In this document: piece by piece, positions 9,045-18,319 of the stretch
How positions within the stretch are numbered: the first letter of the stretch is position 1
Layout: every line of letters begins with the position of its first letter
NCBI RefSeq assembly: GCF_003752155.1
Contig: NZ_RJVG01000001.1
Coordinates: 124,001 to 188,000 of the forward strand
DNA from: Mobilisporobacter senegalensis
Lineage (GTDB): Bacteria > Bacillota > Clostridia > Lachnospirales > Lachnospiraceae
DNA: 64,000 nt
Direction: 5' to 3'
Translations under genes and position numbers: made by a program
Notes under the pieces: model-generated
The model's input: only the letters and a program-made list of their open reading frames with translations
Database searches by the model: none
Told to the model about the DNA's origin: nothing

Positions 9045-9976
9045 GTAAATTCAGCCTCCTCTTTTGCAGTAATTTGCATAAATAAGGACTCCAGGCTTCC
9101 CTCTTCTCTTGTAAATGAAGATACCATTACCCCTTCTTGGATGAATGTTGATAATAGTCTTGCTTCTTCCTCTTCATTTCCCTTAAATGTGATGGAAATA
9201 CTCTTATTTCTAATTGCTATATTATCTGCCAGAGGATTCTCTTTCAATATTTCTAAAGCTCTTTCATGATTTCTGGTGAATCGGATCACTAATGGATTGG
9301 CAGATTCCATTTCATGAAATATATGATCTACTGTGCCTGTCATAACCATCTTACCTTTATCAATAACACCAATATTAGTACACATCTGAGCAAGCTCAGG
9401 CAGTATATGGGAGCTGATCAGAATTGTTTTGCCTAATTGTCTTAAATTCTTAAGAATCTCTTTCATCTCATAACGGGCCCTGGGGTCCAGTCCGGAAGCC
9501 GGTTCATCAAGGATAAGAAGTTCCGGATTATGAAGCAGACTCCTTGCTAAACATAGTTTTTGTTTCATCCCTCTGGAAAGATGATCCACATATTGTTCTG
9601 CTTTATCAGAAAGATTTACTAACTCCAGTAATTCAAGAGATAATTTTTTTGCTTTTTCTCCTTCCATCCCATAGATAGACCCGAAGAATTCCATGTACTC
9701 ATTTACCTTCAGATTATCATAGACTCCAAAGAAATCCGGTATATAACCTATCTTTTCTTTTAATACATGGTTTTCTTTTAAAGCATCTACTCCTGCTACC
9801 TTGACTCTTCCTGAATCCGGCAGAAGAAGACCGGAGATGATCTTCATTGCTGTTGTTTTTCCCGCACCATTTGGCCCAACAAATCCAAATATTTCACCTT
9901 TACTGATTGTTATATTAAGGCCATCCAGAGCAGTTACTTTTCCATAATTTTTATGAACATTCTCTAAATCAAGCAT
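9041..9976 (-). CDS. ABC transporter ATP-binding protein
   Basis: A 311-residue ATPase. Walker A is GPNGAGKTT (34-42), the signature is LSRGMKQK (133-140), and Walker B is LLILDEP (153-159) followed by SGLDPRARYEM. A C-terminal extension of about 90 residues after the nucleotide-binding domain is typical of ABC-2/drug and Gld-type exporters. It overlaps the permease gene downstream by 4 bases and the lipoprotein gene upstream by 1 base. It probably energises the permease encoded next to it. Confidence 0.92.
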   Translation of the reverse strand: MLDLENVHKNYGKVTALDGLNITISKGEIFGFVGPNGAGKTTAMKIISGLLLPDSGRVKVAGVDALKENHVLKEKIGYIPDFFGVYDNLKVNEYMEFFGSIYGMEGEKAKKLSLELLELVNLSDKAEQYVDHLSRGMKQKLCLARSLLHNPELLILDEPASGLDPRARYEMKEILKNLRQLGKTILISSHILPELAQMCTNIGVIDKGKMVMTGTVDHIFHEMESANPLVIRFTRNHERALEILKENPLADNIAIRNKSISITFKGNEEEEARLLSTFIQEGVMVSSFTREEGSLESLFMQITAKEEAEFT

Positions 9977-12288
9977 TAGTACGCCTCCTTTGTGGCAGTT
10001 AATACCGGCAGCGTAACTGGGACTTCCCTTAATTTTTCAGTTTCTGCCTTATATTTCACTAATAGATTGTTTTCGTCATCTAAATATGGAGCAATATCAG
10101 TAATGCTTCTGGCTTTTCCACTTTCAAAGACAAGTTCATAATTTTTAATCCGATTATTATAAAAATAGATGGAACCAATAAATCCTGCTTTGCTATTTGG
10201 GTTAAACTCTAAATTACCCCGATCTGAATATTGGATGCTCTTAATTTTATCTGATTTTCCAAATGTATATTTCACATCAACTACATCATTTGGCATATAT
10301 CGGTAGATATCAATGGAATATCCATCTGTATCTGTGATATAACAATCTAAATTGGATATGTTCATATCTCCATCATCATTAATCTCACCAATTTCAAGAG
10401 GAATTACAACAACTTCAATTCCTTTTCCCTTAATACTCAGAGTATTCATTATGCTCTGAGTATCTTTTTCTGATGAAAAGCCAATGAGGTAATTATCTTT
10501 TGTCAAATTTACCATGCTGTCCTCTAAATAAATTTCCAGGGCTTTATATCTTTTTAAGACACCAAGATTTTTACTTTTAAGGCTTCCTCCGGCAATTTTT
10601 TCTATTACATCTGTATAATAGATACTATTTAATGTTGAATAACTGTTCCCTGAATCACTCTTAATCCGGGTTGTTTCTCCATCTTTAATATCACCCACCG
10701 GTATGATTGTTCCATTACACATAATAGCTGTATGGCTCAAATCATATCCAAGATTATTCGTAAATTCTCCACTGATTTCATTTATGTTATCTTTAATAGA
10801 ATATTGATATCCCCCTTGCTTTGTCGTTTCTCTGCTTCCTATAAAATATAGAGGGGAAAAAGATGAGAACTTCTGCATGAAAATATTGGTACTGTCCTCT
10901 TTATATTCAACTGCCTTTGTATATTCCGTATAATCATGTTTTTTTAAATTCCCATACATATACCCATATTCATTTGATATGATCCCAACAGGATATTTAC
11001 TATTAAATATAGCATTATATTCTATATTATAAGGAGATGTCAGGCTAAAATAAGTGTCTTCTACTGCCTTTCCATCTTCTCCAATTTTAGTATAGGTTAA
11101 ATATTTCGCATATGGTTCCGTAATCCTTGTATGAAAGCCTAGAGCATAGACTATAAAAGTAAATATTATAGCAGTCATGGGTACCAACATCCAAACAAGA
11201 TGTCTTTTATCCCTTTTCTTTAATACAACATATAAAACAGGCCCAATAAGAAGAATGTAAATGCTTAAAACTATAATATACCCTGTTACTTCTGGTACCT
11301 CTTTCGATTCAGGTATACTGAGTATATCATTGATCCTGTAATTATAAAAAGTCCCTCCATATCTGTTTGAATTATTTCGTAGCTTGCCTTCCCCAAGGTC
11401 ATGGATGATTTCTTCTTGTATTTCCATTCCAATTGTTTGAAACTGGTCTGTCTGAATATTTAAATCTTCATCTGCTACAAGGACATTTCCAAATTCTACA
11501 TTATATTTTGTAAAGAAATTCTTTTTTGTTCCTGTCCTCTCCTTCAACAGGTCCAGGAAATAATTCTTGCTGTTCTTCTCAAGAATTAAACTGCCACCTT
11601 CCCGCACCCATTTTTCAATTGAGATATATTGGTCTTTCGTAAGCAATTCCAGATCATAATTATAGATAATGATTCCGTCGAGAGCTTCAAGTGCATGATA
11701 ATCATTCATAATATTATCTTTTTTTAGATAAATTAACTCTGTATCTCCGTCTTCTAAATATCTAAACTCCGATTGTCCATTAGATAGCACTCCAATAAAG
11801 ATATCTTTCTGATCTTCCAACAATTTTATAGCAGCCACTTTTTCTACTATTGTCTCATTGTCTTCATCAACAAACCTATATTGAAACTGATCTCCTATCC
11901 CATTCATACGAATCACAAATTCTACATCCGTAGTTTCATTTGCTTTCACTTTTACATTTTGTTCATAGAGTGCATTATCATTCCCTTCTCCCGGAATGAT
12001 TACTTGAAAGACTCCATCATGATCTTCCCCATGATTAACAATTCTGGCTTGAACACTGAAATATTGTCCATACTTTACATAACCATCGATTCCATAGTTC
12101 ACCACAAATTCCATATCTTGAACTTTAAAAGTTTCTACTCCTTTTAGATCCCGGTACCCTTCTTCATTGGTTTCTTCTTCCGTAGTAGGAAGAGCAGATG
12201 TTTGAGAAATCATTTTTCTCATACAACCGGAAAGAAGAATCATGAAAATTATTGTAAGGGCAAGTATAATAAGAGATTTATGTTTCAT
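9976..12288 (-). CDS. Large membrane lipoprotein of the ABC/two-component operon
   Basis: A 770-residue protein with a lipoprotein signal peptide. The lipobox is LLSGC with lipidation at C22. An extracytoplasmic beta-rich domain is followed by a glutamine-amidotransferase-like segment (about 165-250, including DGIIIYNYDLELLTKDQY). Two adjacent membrane helices (about 345-395, LSIYILLIGPVLYVVLKKRD) come next, then a long C-terminal extracytoplasmic region. This layout resembles the auxiliary GldG/DUF4350-type proteins that accompany ABC-2 exporters. It overlaps the kinase gene by 4 bases. Its role, perhaps in sensing or guiding the substrate, is an inference. Confidence 0.65.
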   Translation of the reverse strand: MKHKSLIILALTIIFMILLSGCMRKMISQTSALPTTEEETNEEGYRDLKGVETFKVQDMEFVVNYGIDGYVKYGQYFSVQARIVNHGEDHDGVFQVIIPGEGNDNALYEQNVKVKANETTDVEFVIRMNGIGDQFQYRFVDEDNETIVEKVAAIKLLEDQKDIFIGVLSNGQSEFRYLEDGDTELIYLKKDNIMNDYHALEALDGIIIYNYDLELLTKDQYISIEKWVREGGSLILEKNSKNYFLDLLKERTGTKKNFFTKYNVEFGNVLVADEDLNIQTDQFQTIGMEIQEEIIHDLGEGKLRNNSNRYGGTFYNYRINDILSIPESKEVPEVTGYIIVLSIYILLIGPVLYVVLKKRDKRHLVWMLVPMTAIIFTFIVYALGFHTRITEPYAKYLTYTKIGEDGKAVEDTYFSLTSPYNIEYNAIFNSKYPVGIISNEYGYMYGNLKKHDYTEYTKAVEYKEDSTNIFMQKFSSFSPLYFIGSRETTKQGGYQYSIKDNINEISGEFTNNLGYDLSHTAIMCNGTIIPVGDIKDGETTRIKSDSGNSYSTLNSIYYTDVIEKIAGGSLKSKNLGVLKRYKALEIYLEDSMVNLTKDNYLIGFSSEKDTQSIMNTLSIKGKGIEVVVIPLEIGEINDDGDMNISNLDCYITDTDGYSIDIYRYMPNDVVDVKYTFGKSDKIKSIQYSDRGNLEFNPNSKAGFIGSIYFYNNRIKNYELVFESGKARSITDIAPYLDDENNLLVKYKAETEKLREVPVTLPVLTATKEAY

Positions 12289-13520
12289 GATTGTCTTTCC
12301 CTTCTTTCCACAGAATCAAGGTTGAATTGACCCCCTGGAAGCTGATTCAATAGTATAACTTCAAATACAGTCCCATTAAAATCACTTTTTGCAGTAATTG
12401 AACCACCATGCATCTTTATAATATTTTTGGCTATTGCAAGTCCCAGACCAGTTCCGCCTGTTTCTCTTGATCTGGAAGTTTCAACACGATAAAAACGGTC
12501 AAATATATTGCTGATATCTTTATCCGGTATTAATTCACCATAATTGGTGACGGTAATAACAACATGTTCTATATGTTTTGTAATTTCAATTTTAATGCTT
12601 TTCCCATCTCTTCCATACTTTACTGCATTACTTATCAGGTTCGCAATTGCCCTTGCTAATAAATCTCCATCCGCAATAATAATCGCCTGATTGTGACTTG
12701 ATTTAAATTCATAATCGAGTCCTACTTCTTGAAAACTTGGATAGAATTCATCTACGAGCTGTTCCATAAATTTTACCATATCCACCTCACATGGGTGCAT
12801 TGAAACCTCTCCCGTACTAAATTTTGTATAAGTGAAAAGGTCTTCGATTAATTTTTCCAGACGCTTCGATTTGTTATAGGCAATGGTAACATATTGGTTT
12901 TTCGTGTCATCATCCAGCTCTTTTCCTGAGGATACCAGATCAAGATATCCAATGATAGATGTCAGGGGAGTTCTCAAATCGTGTGCCACTGAAGTAATGA
13001 GATCATTCTTAACATGTTCGTTTTTACGTTCATTTTCCATGATTCGTTTTACGTCATCCGCCATCTTATTGATCCTGCTGGCAATCAAAGTGAATTCATC
13101 TTCATTTTTTATGTCTATTCTTGTATCAAAATTTCCTGCTGAAATTTCATTGATCCCAACCACTATTTCATCTAGATAACTGGCAAAGTCCTTGGTGAGC
13201 AATAAGAAATATGCTACAAATAATATGATGGCAATAATAACAACAACGACTGTAAGTAAGATATGCTGGTTTCCGACTTCTGGCTGATCCATAATCCGAT
13301 TTACATTATTTACTGCAGTTCCATAAAAAACCTGATTATTCAGTTCCTCATTCATCTGGATACTGCCATCAGATATGTGATCCAAAAAAGTTTTTACTCC
13401 CTTTATAATTAAAAAGATTCCAAGTTCAGTAAGAATGGCATAAAACAGGCTTAGCAAACCATATATGATAACCTCATATCGAAAGCTGTGAAATATTTTA
13501 TTTCTCAATTTTATAACCAA
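12285..13520 (-). CDS. Membrane sensor histidine kinase
   Basis: About 411 residues. Two membrane helices (about 17-40 and 86-108) bracket a short 45-residue extracytoplasmic loop. A HAMP region (about 109-165) follows, then the HisKA box SVAHDLRTPLTSIIGYLDLV with phospho-acceptor H180, then an HATPase domain with its N box (IANLISNAVKYGRDG), DRFYR and GGTGLGLAIAKN. The first codon, TTG at 13520, sits directly against GGGGAG. The second TTG, at 13508 (codon 5), is about 12 bases from it, so the exact start is uncertain. The gene overlaps the response regulator by 20 bases or less. The short sensor loop suggests membrane-proximal or partner-mediated sensing. Confidence 0.92.
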   Translation of the reverse strand: MVIKLRNKIFHSFRYEVIIYGLLSLFYAILTELGIFLIIKGVKTFLDHISDGSIQMNEELNNQVFYGTAVNNVNRIMDQPEVGNQHILLTVVVVIIAIILFVAYFLLLTKDFASYLDEIVVGINEISAGNFDTRIDIKNEDEFTLIASRINKMADDVKRIMENERKNEHVKNDLITSVAHDLRTPLTSIIGYLDLVSSGKELDDDTKNQYVTIAYNKSKRLEKLIEDLFTYTKFSTGEVSMHPCEVDMVKFMEQLVDEFYPSFQEVGLDYEFKSSHNQAIIIADGDLLARAIANLISNAVKYGRDGKSIKIEITKHIEHVVITVTNYGELIPDKDISNIFDRFYRVETSRSRETGGTGLGLAIAKNIIKMHGGSITAKSDFNGTVFEVILLNQLPGGQFNLDSVERRERQS

Positions 13521-14199
13521 CTCCCCAAACTGTTTTTATGATTTGTGCGTTTCTTGAATCCATCTCAATTTTTTCTCTAAGTCTTCTGATATGAACCATT
13601 ACAGTGTTATTTGCTTCATACATTTTTTCATTCCATACTCGCTCAAATATTTCATCGGTACTAAATACTCTTCCTAAATTAGTAGCAAGCAGATATAATA
13701 TATCAAATTCAATAGGTGTCAGTTTTACTTCTTTGTCACCTGAAATGACTTTATGGCTTTCCTTATTAATAATCAAATGTTTTATTTGAATTTCTCTATC
13801 TGATTTCTCACCATGAGAATCCGGATTGAACTTCGTATATCTTCTAAGCTGTGATTTTACTCTGGCGGTAAGTTCTAATGGATTAAAAGGTTTGATTACA
13901 TAATCATCTGCTCCTGTACTGAGCCCCACGATCTTATCAAAATCACTGGATTTTGCACTCAGCATTATGATTGGAATCGTACTCGTTTCCCGAATGATCT
14001 TACACATGCTGAGTCCATCTATTCCTGGCATCATAATATCCAAGATAGCAAGTTTTATATCTTCATTTTCCAGTATCGCTAATCCATCTTTTGCATTATT
14101 AGCTTTAAAGATACGATATCCGTCGCTTATTAAATGAATCTCTACAAGGTCTGCGATATCCTTGTCATCATCCACTACCAGAATATTTATCTGCTCCAT
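13498..14199 (-). CDS. OmpR-family response regulator
   Basis: A 233-residue protein. The receiver domain holds the acidic pocket DDD (10-12), the phospho-acceptor D54 (AILDIMMPG), the switch residue S81 and K103 (VIKPFNP). The C-terminal winged-helix domain (about 135-232) has the usual IEFDILYLLATN, TVMVHIRRLREKIE and TVWGVGYKIE. The start is supported by GAGGAGAAGAC just upstream. As the first gene of the operon, it probably controls the exporter and lipoprotein genes that follow. Confidence 0.93.
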   Translation of the reverse strand: MEQINILVVDDDKDIADLVEIHLISDGYRIFKANNAKDGLAILENEDIKLAILDIMMPGIDGLSMCKIIRETSTIPIIMLSAKSSDFDKIVGLSTGADDYVIKPFNPLELTARVKSQLRRYTKFNPDSHGEKSDREIQIKHLIINKESHKVISGDKEVKLTPIEFDILYLLATNLGRVFSTDEIFERVWNEKMYEANNTVMVHIRRLREKIEMDSRNAQIIKTVWGVGYKIEK

Positions 14200-14382
14200 G
14201 TCTTCTCCTCTTTCAAATCATTAAACATATACAAGTGTACTATTTTAATTATGATAACTTTTAGCAAGTTTAACTAATTCTTCCAGCAAAATATTGATTT
14301 TCCTACATTAATATAAATTATATTAGCATATGCATCATAAAAAATCCTTACAAAAACCTTAAGATATTCTTGGATTTTGTCG

Positions 14383-14450
14383 CAGTCTGGCCATATAGAA
14401 ATGTAACGAAGTGAAATCAGGTTTATGGCTGAGCTGTAACTGGGTCTTCC
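14383..14450. repeat. Imperfect hairpin element C1
   Basis: CAGTCTGGCCATATAGAAA at 14384-14402 faces TTTATGGCTGAGCTG about 20 bases later as an imperfect inverted repeat. Both halves resemble the elements near 22.5 and 59.8 kb (CCATATAGAAA is shared with the 59.8 kb copy, and CAG.TCAGCCATAA with both). It lies in the 450-base gap between the response-regulator operon and the next leftward genes. Confidence 0.55.
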
Positions 14451-14616
14451 ATGAAATCCTGCAATTTTTTAAGTAATGTTCACAAATTGTTCAATTTTTC
14501 TACAAACAATCTTCATATATTCTGTGTATAATAAAATCATAGTAATTATTAAGAATAAACAATCTTAATGAATACCTATTCCCCCTATTATATAAATTTA
14601 TTTTTTTCATTAACAT

Positions 14617-14640
14617 GGCCAAGTATTTAAATACTTGGCC
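14617..14640. terminator. Hairpin past the small membrane protein gene
   Basis: A perfect palindrome, GGCCAAGTATTT and its complement, lies 10 bases beyond the stop of the leftward gene. T-rich sequence follows on the left side (14606-14610 and beyond), so it may act as a terminator. The rest of 14200-14616 holds only the C1 element and AT-rich DNA. Confidence 0.6.
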
Positions 14641-14649
14641 TCTCCTCTT

Positions 14650-14976
14650 TTATAACAAAATCCCCATAATATATATAATTATGTAGACAACAAATATAAT
14701 TGTATTCAATGATGTTCCTACAACCGGAAATGAATAATACACCTCTTCTTCATTTAAACTCTGCATTCCTATAATAAGTCCTCCAATAGAAAAAATGAGG
14801 GCTGATAATCCAATTCCCCCAAAAAGCATATTCCCATTGCCTCCGCTTGTACTGGAAAGTATGGATAGTATGATCAGAACAATAATAGAAAGTACTCCCA
14901 ATGCGGTGGAAAGCATGCCTTTCTTAGAATGGTTTCGATTTGAGAACATAAAATTCGATTTCTTTAATTTAAACAT
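14650..14976 (-). CDS. Small integral membrane protein (DUF6142-like)
   Basis: 108 residues with three hydrophobic segments (about 21-42, 51-70 and 85-106) and a basic N terminus containing NRNHSKKG. The pattern resembles small clostridial membrane proteins annotated as DUF6142, but that assignment comes from memory of the pattern. ATG 14976 is chosen over a longer upstream frame because GGAAAGG precedes it at the right distance and the longer frame runs deep into the VanZ-like gene. It overlaps that gene by 8 bases. Function is unknown. Confidence 0.65.
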   Translation of the reverse strand: MFKLKKSNFMFSNRNHSKKGMLSTALGVLSIIVLIILSILSSTSGGNGNMLFGGIGLSALIFSIGGLIIGMQSLNEEEVYYSFPVVGTSLNTIIFVVYIIIYIMGILL

Positions 14977-15451
14977 TACTTTTTCCTTTCCAGACTTTAT
15001 AGTAAATACTCCTTGCAATGATAAATAAGATATATCCAAGTACTCCACCTACTGTATTCATTAAGAGATCATCTACATCAAAGATTCCAACTTTAAGAAG
15101 CAGTTGCATAAGTTCAACTCCAAGGGTCAATTCAAAACTTAAAATCAAAATATTGAAGAACTTCCTGTTACTGGGACTGATGATGGGCAATACAAATCCA
15201 AATGGTGTAAAAGCTAATACATTACCTAGTATATTAACCATAAAACTTTCAAATCCTACTTCTTTTCTATATATTATAAATCTTTTAATTTCCTGAAATA
15301 AATGTAAGTTATATCTGTATTCTGAATTATTTTCCATTCTGCCATACTTCTCGCTAAAGAACAAAAAATAAGAAAGCAACATAATATATATTACAAAAAG
15401 TAACCATGCAATATGGTTTACTGTTTTGCGAGATTTCTTCAATATTTTCAC
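14969..15451 (-). CDS. VanZ-like membrane protein
   Basis: 160 residues with four to five membrane helices and the VanZ-family pattern: NILGNVLAFTPFGFVLPI in the middle, ELMQLLL, and an acidic IFDVDDLLMNTVGGVLGY near the C terminus. VanZ proteins modestly raise teicoplanin resistance by an unknown mechanism, and most family members have no assigned role. No van ligase genes lie nearby. It is transcribed leftward with the small membrane protein that overlaps its 3' end. Confidence 0.85.
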   Translation of the reverse strand: MKILKKSRKTVNHIAWLLFVIYIMLLSYFLFFSEKYGRMENNSEYRYNLHLFQEIKRFIIYRKEVGFESFMVNILGNVLAFTPFGFVLPIISPSNRKFFNILILSFELTLGVELMQLLLKVGIFDVDDLLMNTVGGVLGYILFIIARSIYYKVWKGKSNV

Positions 15452-15513
15452 CCCTAAAAGCTATTTTTGTGTACGTTTTCAATTATATACAATCCCCAGA
15501 AACAAGTCAATTA

Positions 15514-15589
15514 AATAACAATAAAAGAGCCGAGAAATTTTGGATATATATGTATATCATATCCATAATTTCTCAGCTCTTTTGTTATT
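15514..15589 (-). terminator. Terminator of the second surface protein gene
   Basis: A long hairpin with arms of about 23-26 bases (AATAACA...GAGAAATT and its complement ending at 15589) and a second small palindrome in the loop. It lies 24 bases after the leftward stop codon. Its T-rich flank is on the correct side. Confidence 0.8.
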
Positions 15590-15612
15590 CTTAAAAATTA
15601 ATTTCTAAAGAA

Positions 15613-18162
15613 TTAATTTTGTACATACATTGTTGGAACCAATGCTACATTACCTTTTACATCTGTAATTACATTATTGGTATCCGGTGCTACTGTTAAT
15701 TTACTTGGACTATAAGGTGTCTTACTAAGCATGATATAAACAGTATTATTACTTATAAACGCACTGACTTCAGAACTGGAATTGAACAATGTATTATTCT
15801 GGTATACATTGAATCTTGCAGTACCTTGAATATTCTCACTAAAAGTAATTTCTATCGAATTATTTGAGCTCTTATATTTTGCAGTATATGCAACTGGTGC
15901 TGTATTTTCTTTTAAAGGAATAATTGTCTCATATTTAGATATTGGTCCGTGGTTATCGCTATATCCTCTTATTCCTGTAAGAACAATTGGATAGCTTGCA
16001 TCATATTTAATGCTTCCCGTTTGTAAGGTTAAGGTTACCACAGCTTTTGTATCTGTTTGTTCTGTTAAAACAGCTTTTGTTACAGTAGCTCCATATATAC
16101 TGTAGTTTGCCACAGTCTCTGCACTGGCCCTGTCCAGCTTATTAGCAAAAGTGATTATAATTTCACTTGGATTTGTATTGGATTGTTGTATGCTTGTCGG
16201 TGCCGGCAGTTCTGTTCCATATGCACCATTTTGATTCACTGTAATATCTTTTGCCACACTTGAGTTAAAGAATACATCTTTTACAAATCCCGCTGGAATT
16301 GAAATTTTATAATTACCGGTAGTTAACTGTGTACTTGTAAATGAAACTGTTACTACCTTATCATTTACACTTAATGTATAGTATAGATTTGTATTTGGAA
16401 GCACATTACCATTTGATGTATAAACGGTTGAGGTTAAATATCCGCTTGTGGAGTTTGTAGTCACCGTTTCATTAAAGGTCAAGTTTAATTTATAAGTAGT
16501 TGTAGTGCCCACTACTACAGGATCCAAACGATAATCAACAATGTATGGCGCGCTGTTATCTACATCAAAATTAACTGTTATATTTGTATATTTATCAGCA
16601 GATGTATCTGTATATGGAACATTGTAAGAATCCCAATACCCAATAGATACTGTCTGATTCCCTCTTAGTGAACTTTGACTGCTGCTTAATGCATAATTAA
16701 CAATTTTATTATTGTCAATATCCACTTGTCCATATATTGAATTTCCACCTACCATTGCAATACCAGGCGATCTGATCGCCCTATCATATTGAACAGAAAG
16801 TACACTGTAAGAAGTACGTTTTACTGATACAATTTTAGCCTGTGGTTTTGGTGTAGTATCTGTATATAAGTTAACCGGCATTATATATGGACTAGAATAG
16901 TTACCGGCAAAATCTTTGATATTAGATAACATTACTGTAATCGTCTGGTTCTTCTCAGTACTTGAGATACCGGATAAATCAATCTTTAATGATTTCTTAT
17001 CTTTAGCTAATACATAATTGCTCTTATTCTTAATCATACTCTCTGTTGAAGAGCTTGCTTTGCCGTTACCAATGAGTACATCCAGGACTTCCATATCACT
17101 GATATCTACAGGTTCATTAAAGTTTATTACTGAAATGACTCCTGAATCATCAAGAGTTGTTCCTGAATAACTTGGTCCTGTTTTATCAATCAGGGTAAGT
17201 GTTTCATCATAAACTGCCGCAGCAACATTTTCTGTTGATCTTACGTTACTTGTTACTCTGATGTCATATGCACCGGAGAATGTCTTCTCTGGAGTGATTG
17301 TTAATGTTTTCAGATCTGTGGATAAGGAACCTGTTAATTTCCCTGGATCCACTGTTGTTGGTTCTTTTGTTTTATTCTGATAGATACGTATGGTGTCTTT
17401 TAGTTCTTTCGTATCTGGGTTAAGTACTGATAACGCATCAATTGGATCACTAAATTTAATTACAAGTTCTCCTGCAGAGGCTAAAGTTACCGATTGTACA
17501 CGAGTTGCTTTTAATTCTTTATCAACAACACTGATATTAACTGCATGATAAATATCACTCTTATCTACACCTGCCCTATTTGGTGCAGCAACTATCTTAA
17601 GCCTTGTGATTCCTGGTTTTATACCAGTAACAACACCAGTACCATTTACAGATGCAAATTGTTTATCTTCAATAAACCAATATGCTTTTGATGAAGGCTT
17701 AGCCGGAACATAATTAAAATTGAAATCATACTTTTCGCCTACCACGATAACATGAGCATTGTTATCGCCTAAATCAGCGTTATTAATCTTAATTCCTGTC
17801 ACAGGAATCTCTACCTTAACCGTACAGGATAATAACTTCTGTGTCTTATTTGGATATTTTATACGGCATTTTATTGTTGTCGTTCCTTTTGCAACAGGAG
17901 TGATCGCTCCCTTATAATCTACTGTTGCAATCTTAGTATTAGTTGATGACCAGGAATATGTTGCTCCTGAAACCGGATTGAGAACTGTAAGTTTCTCTGA
18001 GTCTTTTAATCCCTTTAAAGTCACCTTTGTTTTATTAAGCTTTGGAGCTGCTGTTTTCTTTGCTGCCTGAACAACGATTGCGTTATTAGGTACTGCAACC
18101 ATCGGCGTAAGCAAAGATAACATTAAAGTAAATGCCAAATGTTTCACTACATTTTTCTTCAT
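15613..18162 (-). CDS. Secreted multi-domain Ig-like surface protein
   Basis: 849 residues. A signal peptide (MKKNVVKHLAFTLMLSLL..., probable cleavage after VVQA near residue 34) is followed by two BIG2-like modules (SSTNTKIATVDYKGAITPV and EDKQFASVNGTGVVTGIKPG). Several SbsA-like Ig modules follow, marked by the pattern IVIKFSDP/VINFNEPV/LNLTFNETV/ITFSENIQG, each at the first strand of a repeat. This Big_5 type is common in S-layer proteins. No wall-binding domain was recognised. A strong promoter and a dedicated terminator fit a highly expressed surface protein. It is architecturally related to the protein at 0.5-2.9 kb. Confidence 0.75.
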   Translation of the reverse strand: MKKNVVKHLAFTLMLSLLTPMVAVPNNAIVVQAAKKTAAPKLNKTKVTLKGLKDSEKLTVLNPVSGATYSWSSTNTKIATVDYKGAITPVAKGTTTIKCRIKYPNKTQKLLSCTVKVEIPVTGIKINNADLGDNNAHVIVVGEKYDFNFNYVPAKPSSKAYWFIEDKQFASVNGTGVVTGIKPGITRLKIVAAPNRAGVDKSDIYHAVNISVVDKELKATRVQSVTLASAGELVIKFSDPIDALSVLNPDTKELKDTIRIYQNKTKEPTTVDPGKLTGSLSTDLKTLTITPEKTFSGAYDIRVTSNVRSTENVAAAVYDETLTLIDKTGPSYSGTTLDDSGVISVINFNEPVDISDMEVLDVLIGNGKASSSTESMIKNKSNYVLAKDKKSLKIDLSGISSTEKNQTITVMLSNIKDFAGNYSSPYIMPVNLYTDTTPKPQAKIVSVKRTSYSVLSVQYDRAIRSPGIAMVGGNSIYGQVDIDNNKIVNYALSSSQSSLRGNQTVSIGYWDSYNVPYTDTSADKYTNITVNFDVDNSAPYIVDYRLDPVVVGTTTTYKLNLTFNETVTTNSTSGYLTSTVYTSNGNVLPNTNLYYTLSVNDKVVTVSFTSTQLTTGNYKISIPAGFVKDVFFNSSVAKDITVNQNGAYGTELPAPTSIQQSNTNPSEIIITFANKLDRASAETVANYSIYGATVTKAVLTEQTDTKAVVTLTLQTGSIKYDASYPIVLTGIRGYSDNHGPISKYETIIPLKENTAPVAYTAKYKSSNNSIEITFSENIQGTARFNVYQNNTLFNSSSEVSAFISNNTVYIMLSKTPYSPSKLTVAPDTNNVITDVKGNVALVPTMYVQN

Positions 18163-18226
18163 TCTTCTTCCTCCTCATACACTATATTAGAAAAAACGCT
18201 TATGTACTATGAAATATTTTGTATTC

Positions 18227-18255
18227 ATTGTAATATTATCCAATAATTTTGTCAA
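18227..18255 (-). promoter_or_regulatory. Sigma-A promoter of the second surface protein gene
   Basis: TTGACA (18250-18255) and TACAAT (18227-18232) lie on the minus strand with a 17-base spacer. The -35 is perfect. The leader is about 60 nt. Confidence 0.75.
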
Positions 18256-18319
18256 TTGTATGTCCAAATAAAAAATTTGTCTAGACACATTCTCACTCGG
18301 TTGTCGCTCATATTGATAC

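Noticed and set aside
14511-14640. Possible small RNA on the plus strand from TATAAT near 14525 to the GGCCAAG hairpin
   Set aside because: The -10 is good but the -35 is weak, and the hairpin lacks a clear T run on that strand. No known RNA was recognised.
15406-15594. A 62-codon rightward reading frame
   Set aside because: It overlaps the VanZ-like gene start on the other strand and runs through the terminator hairpin of the surface protein gene.
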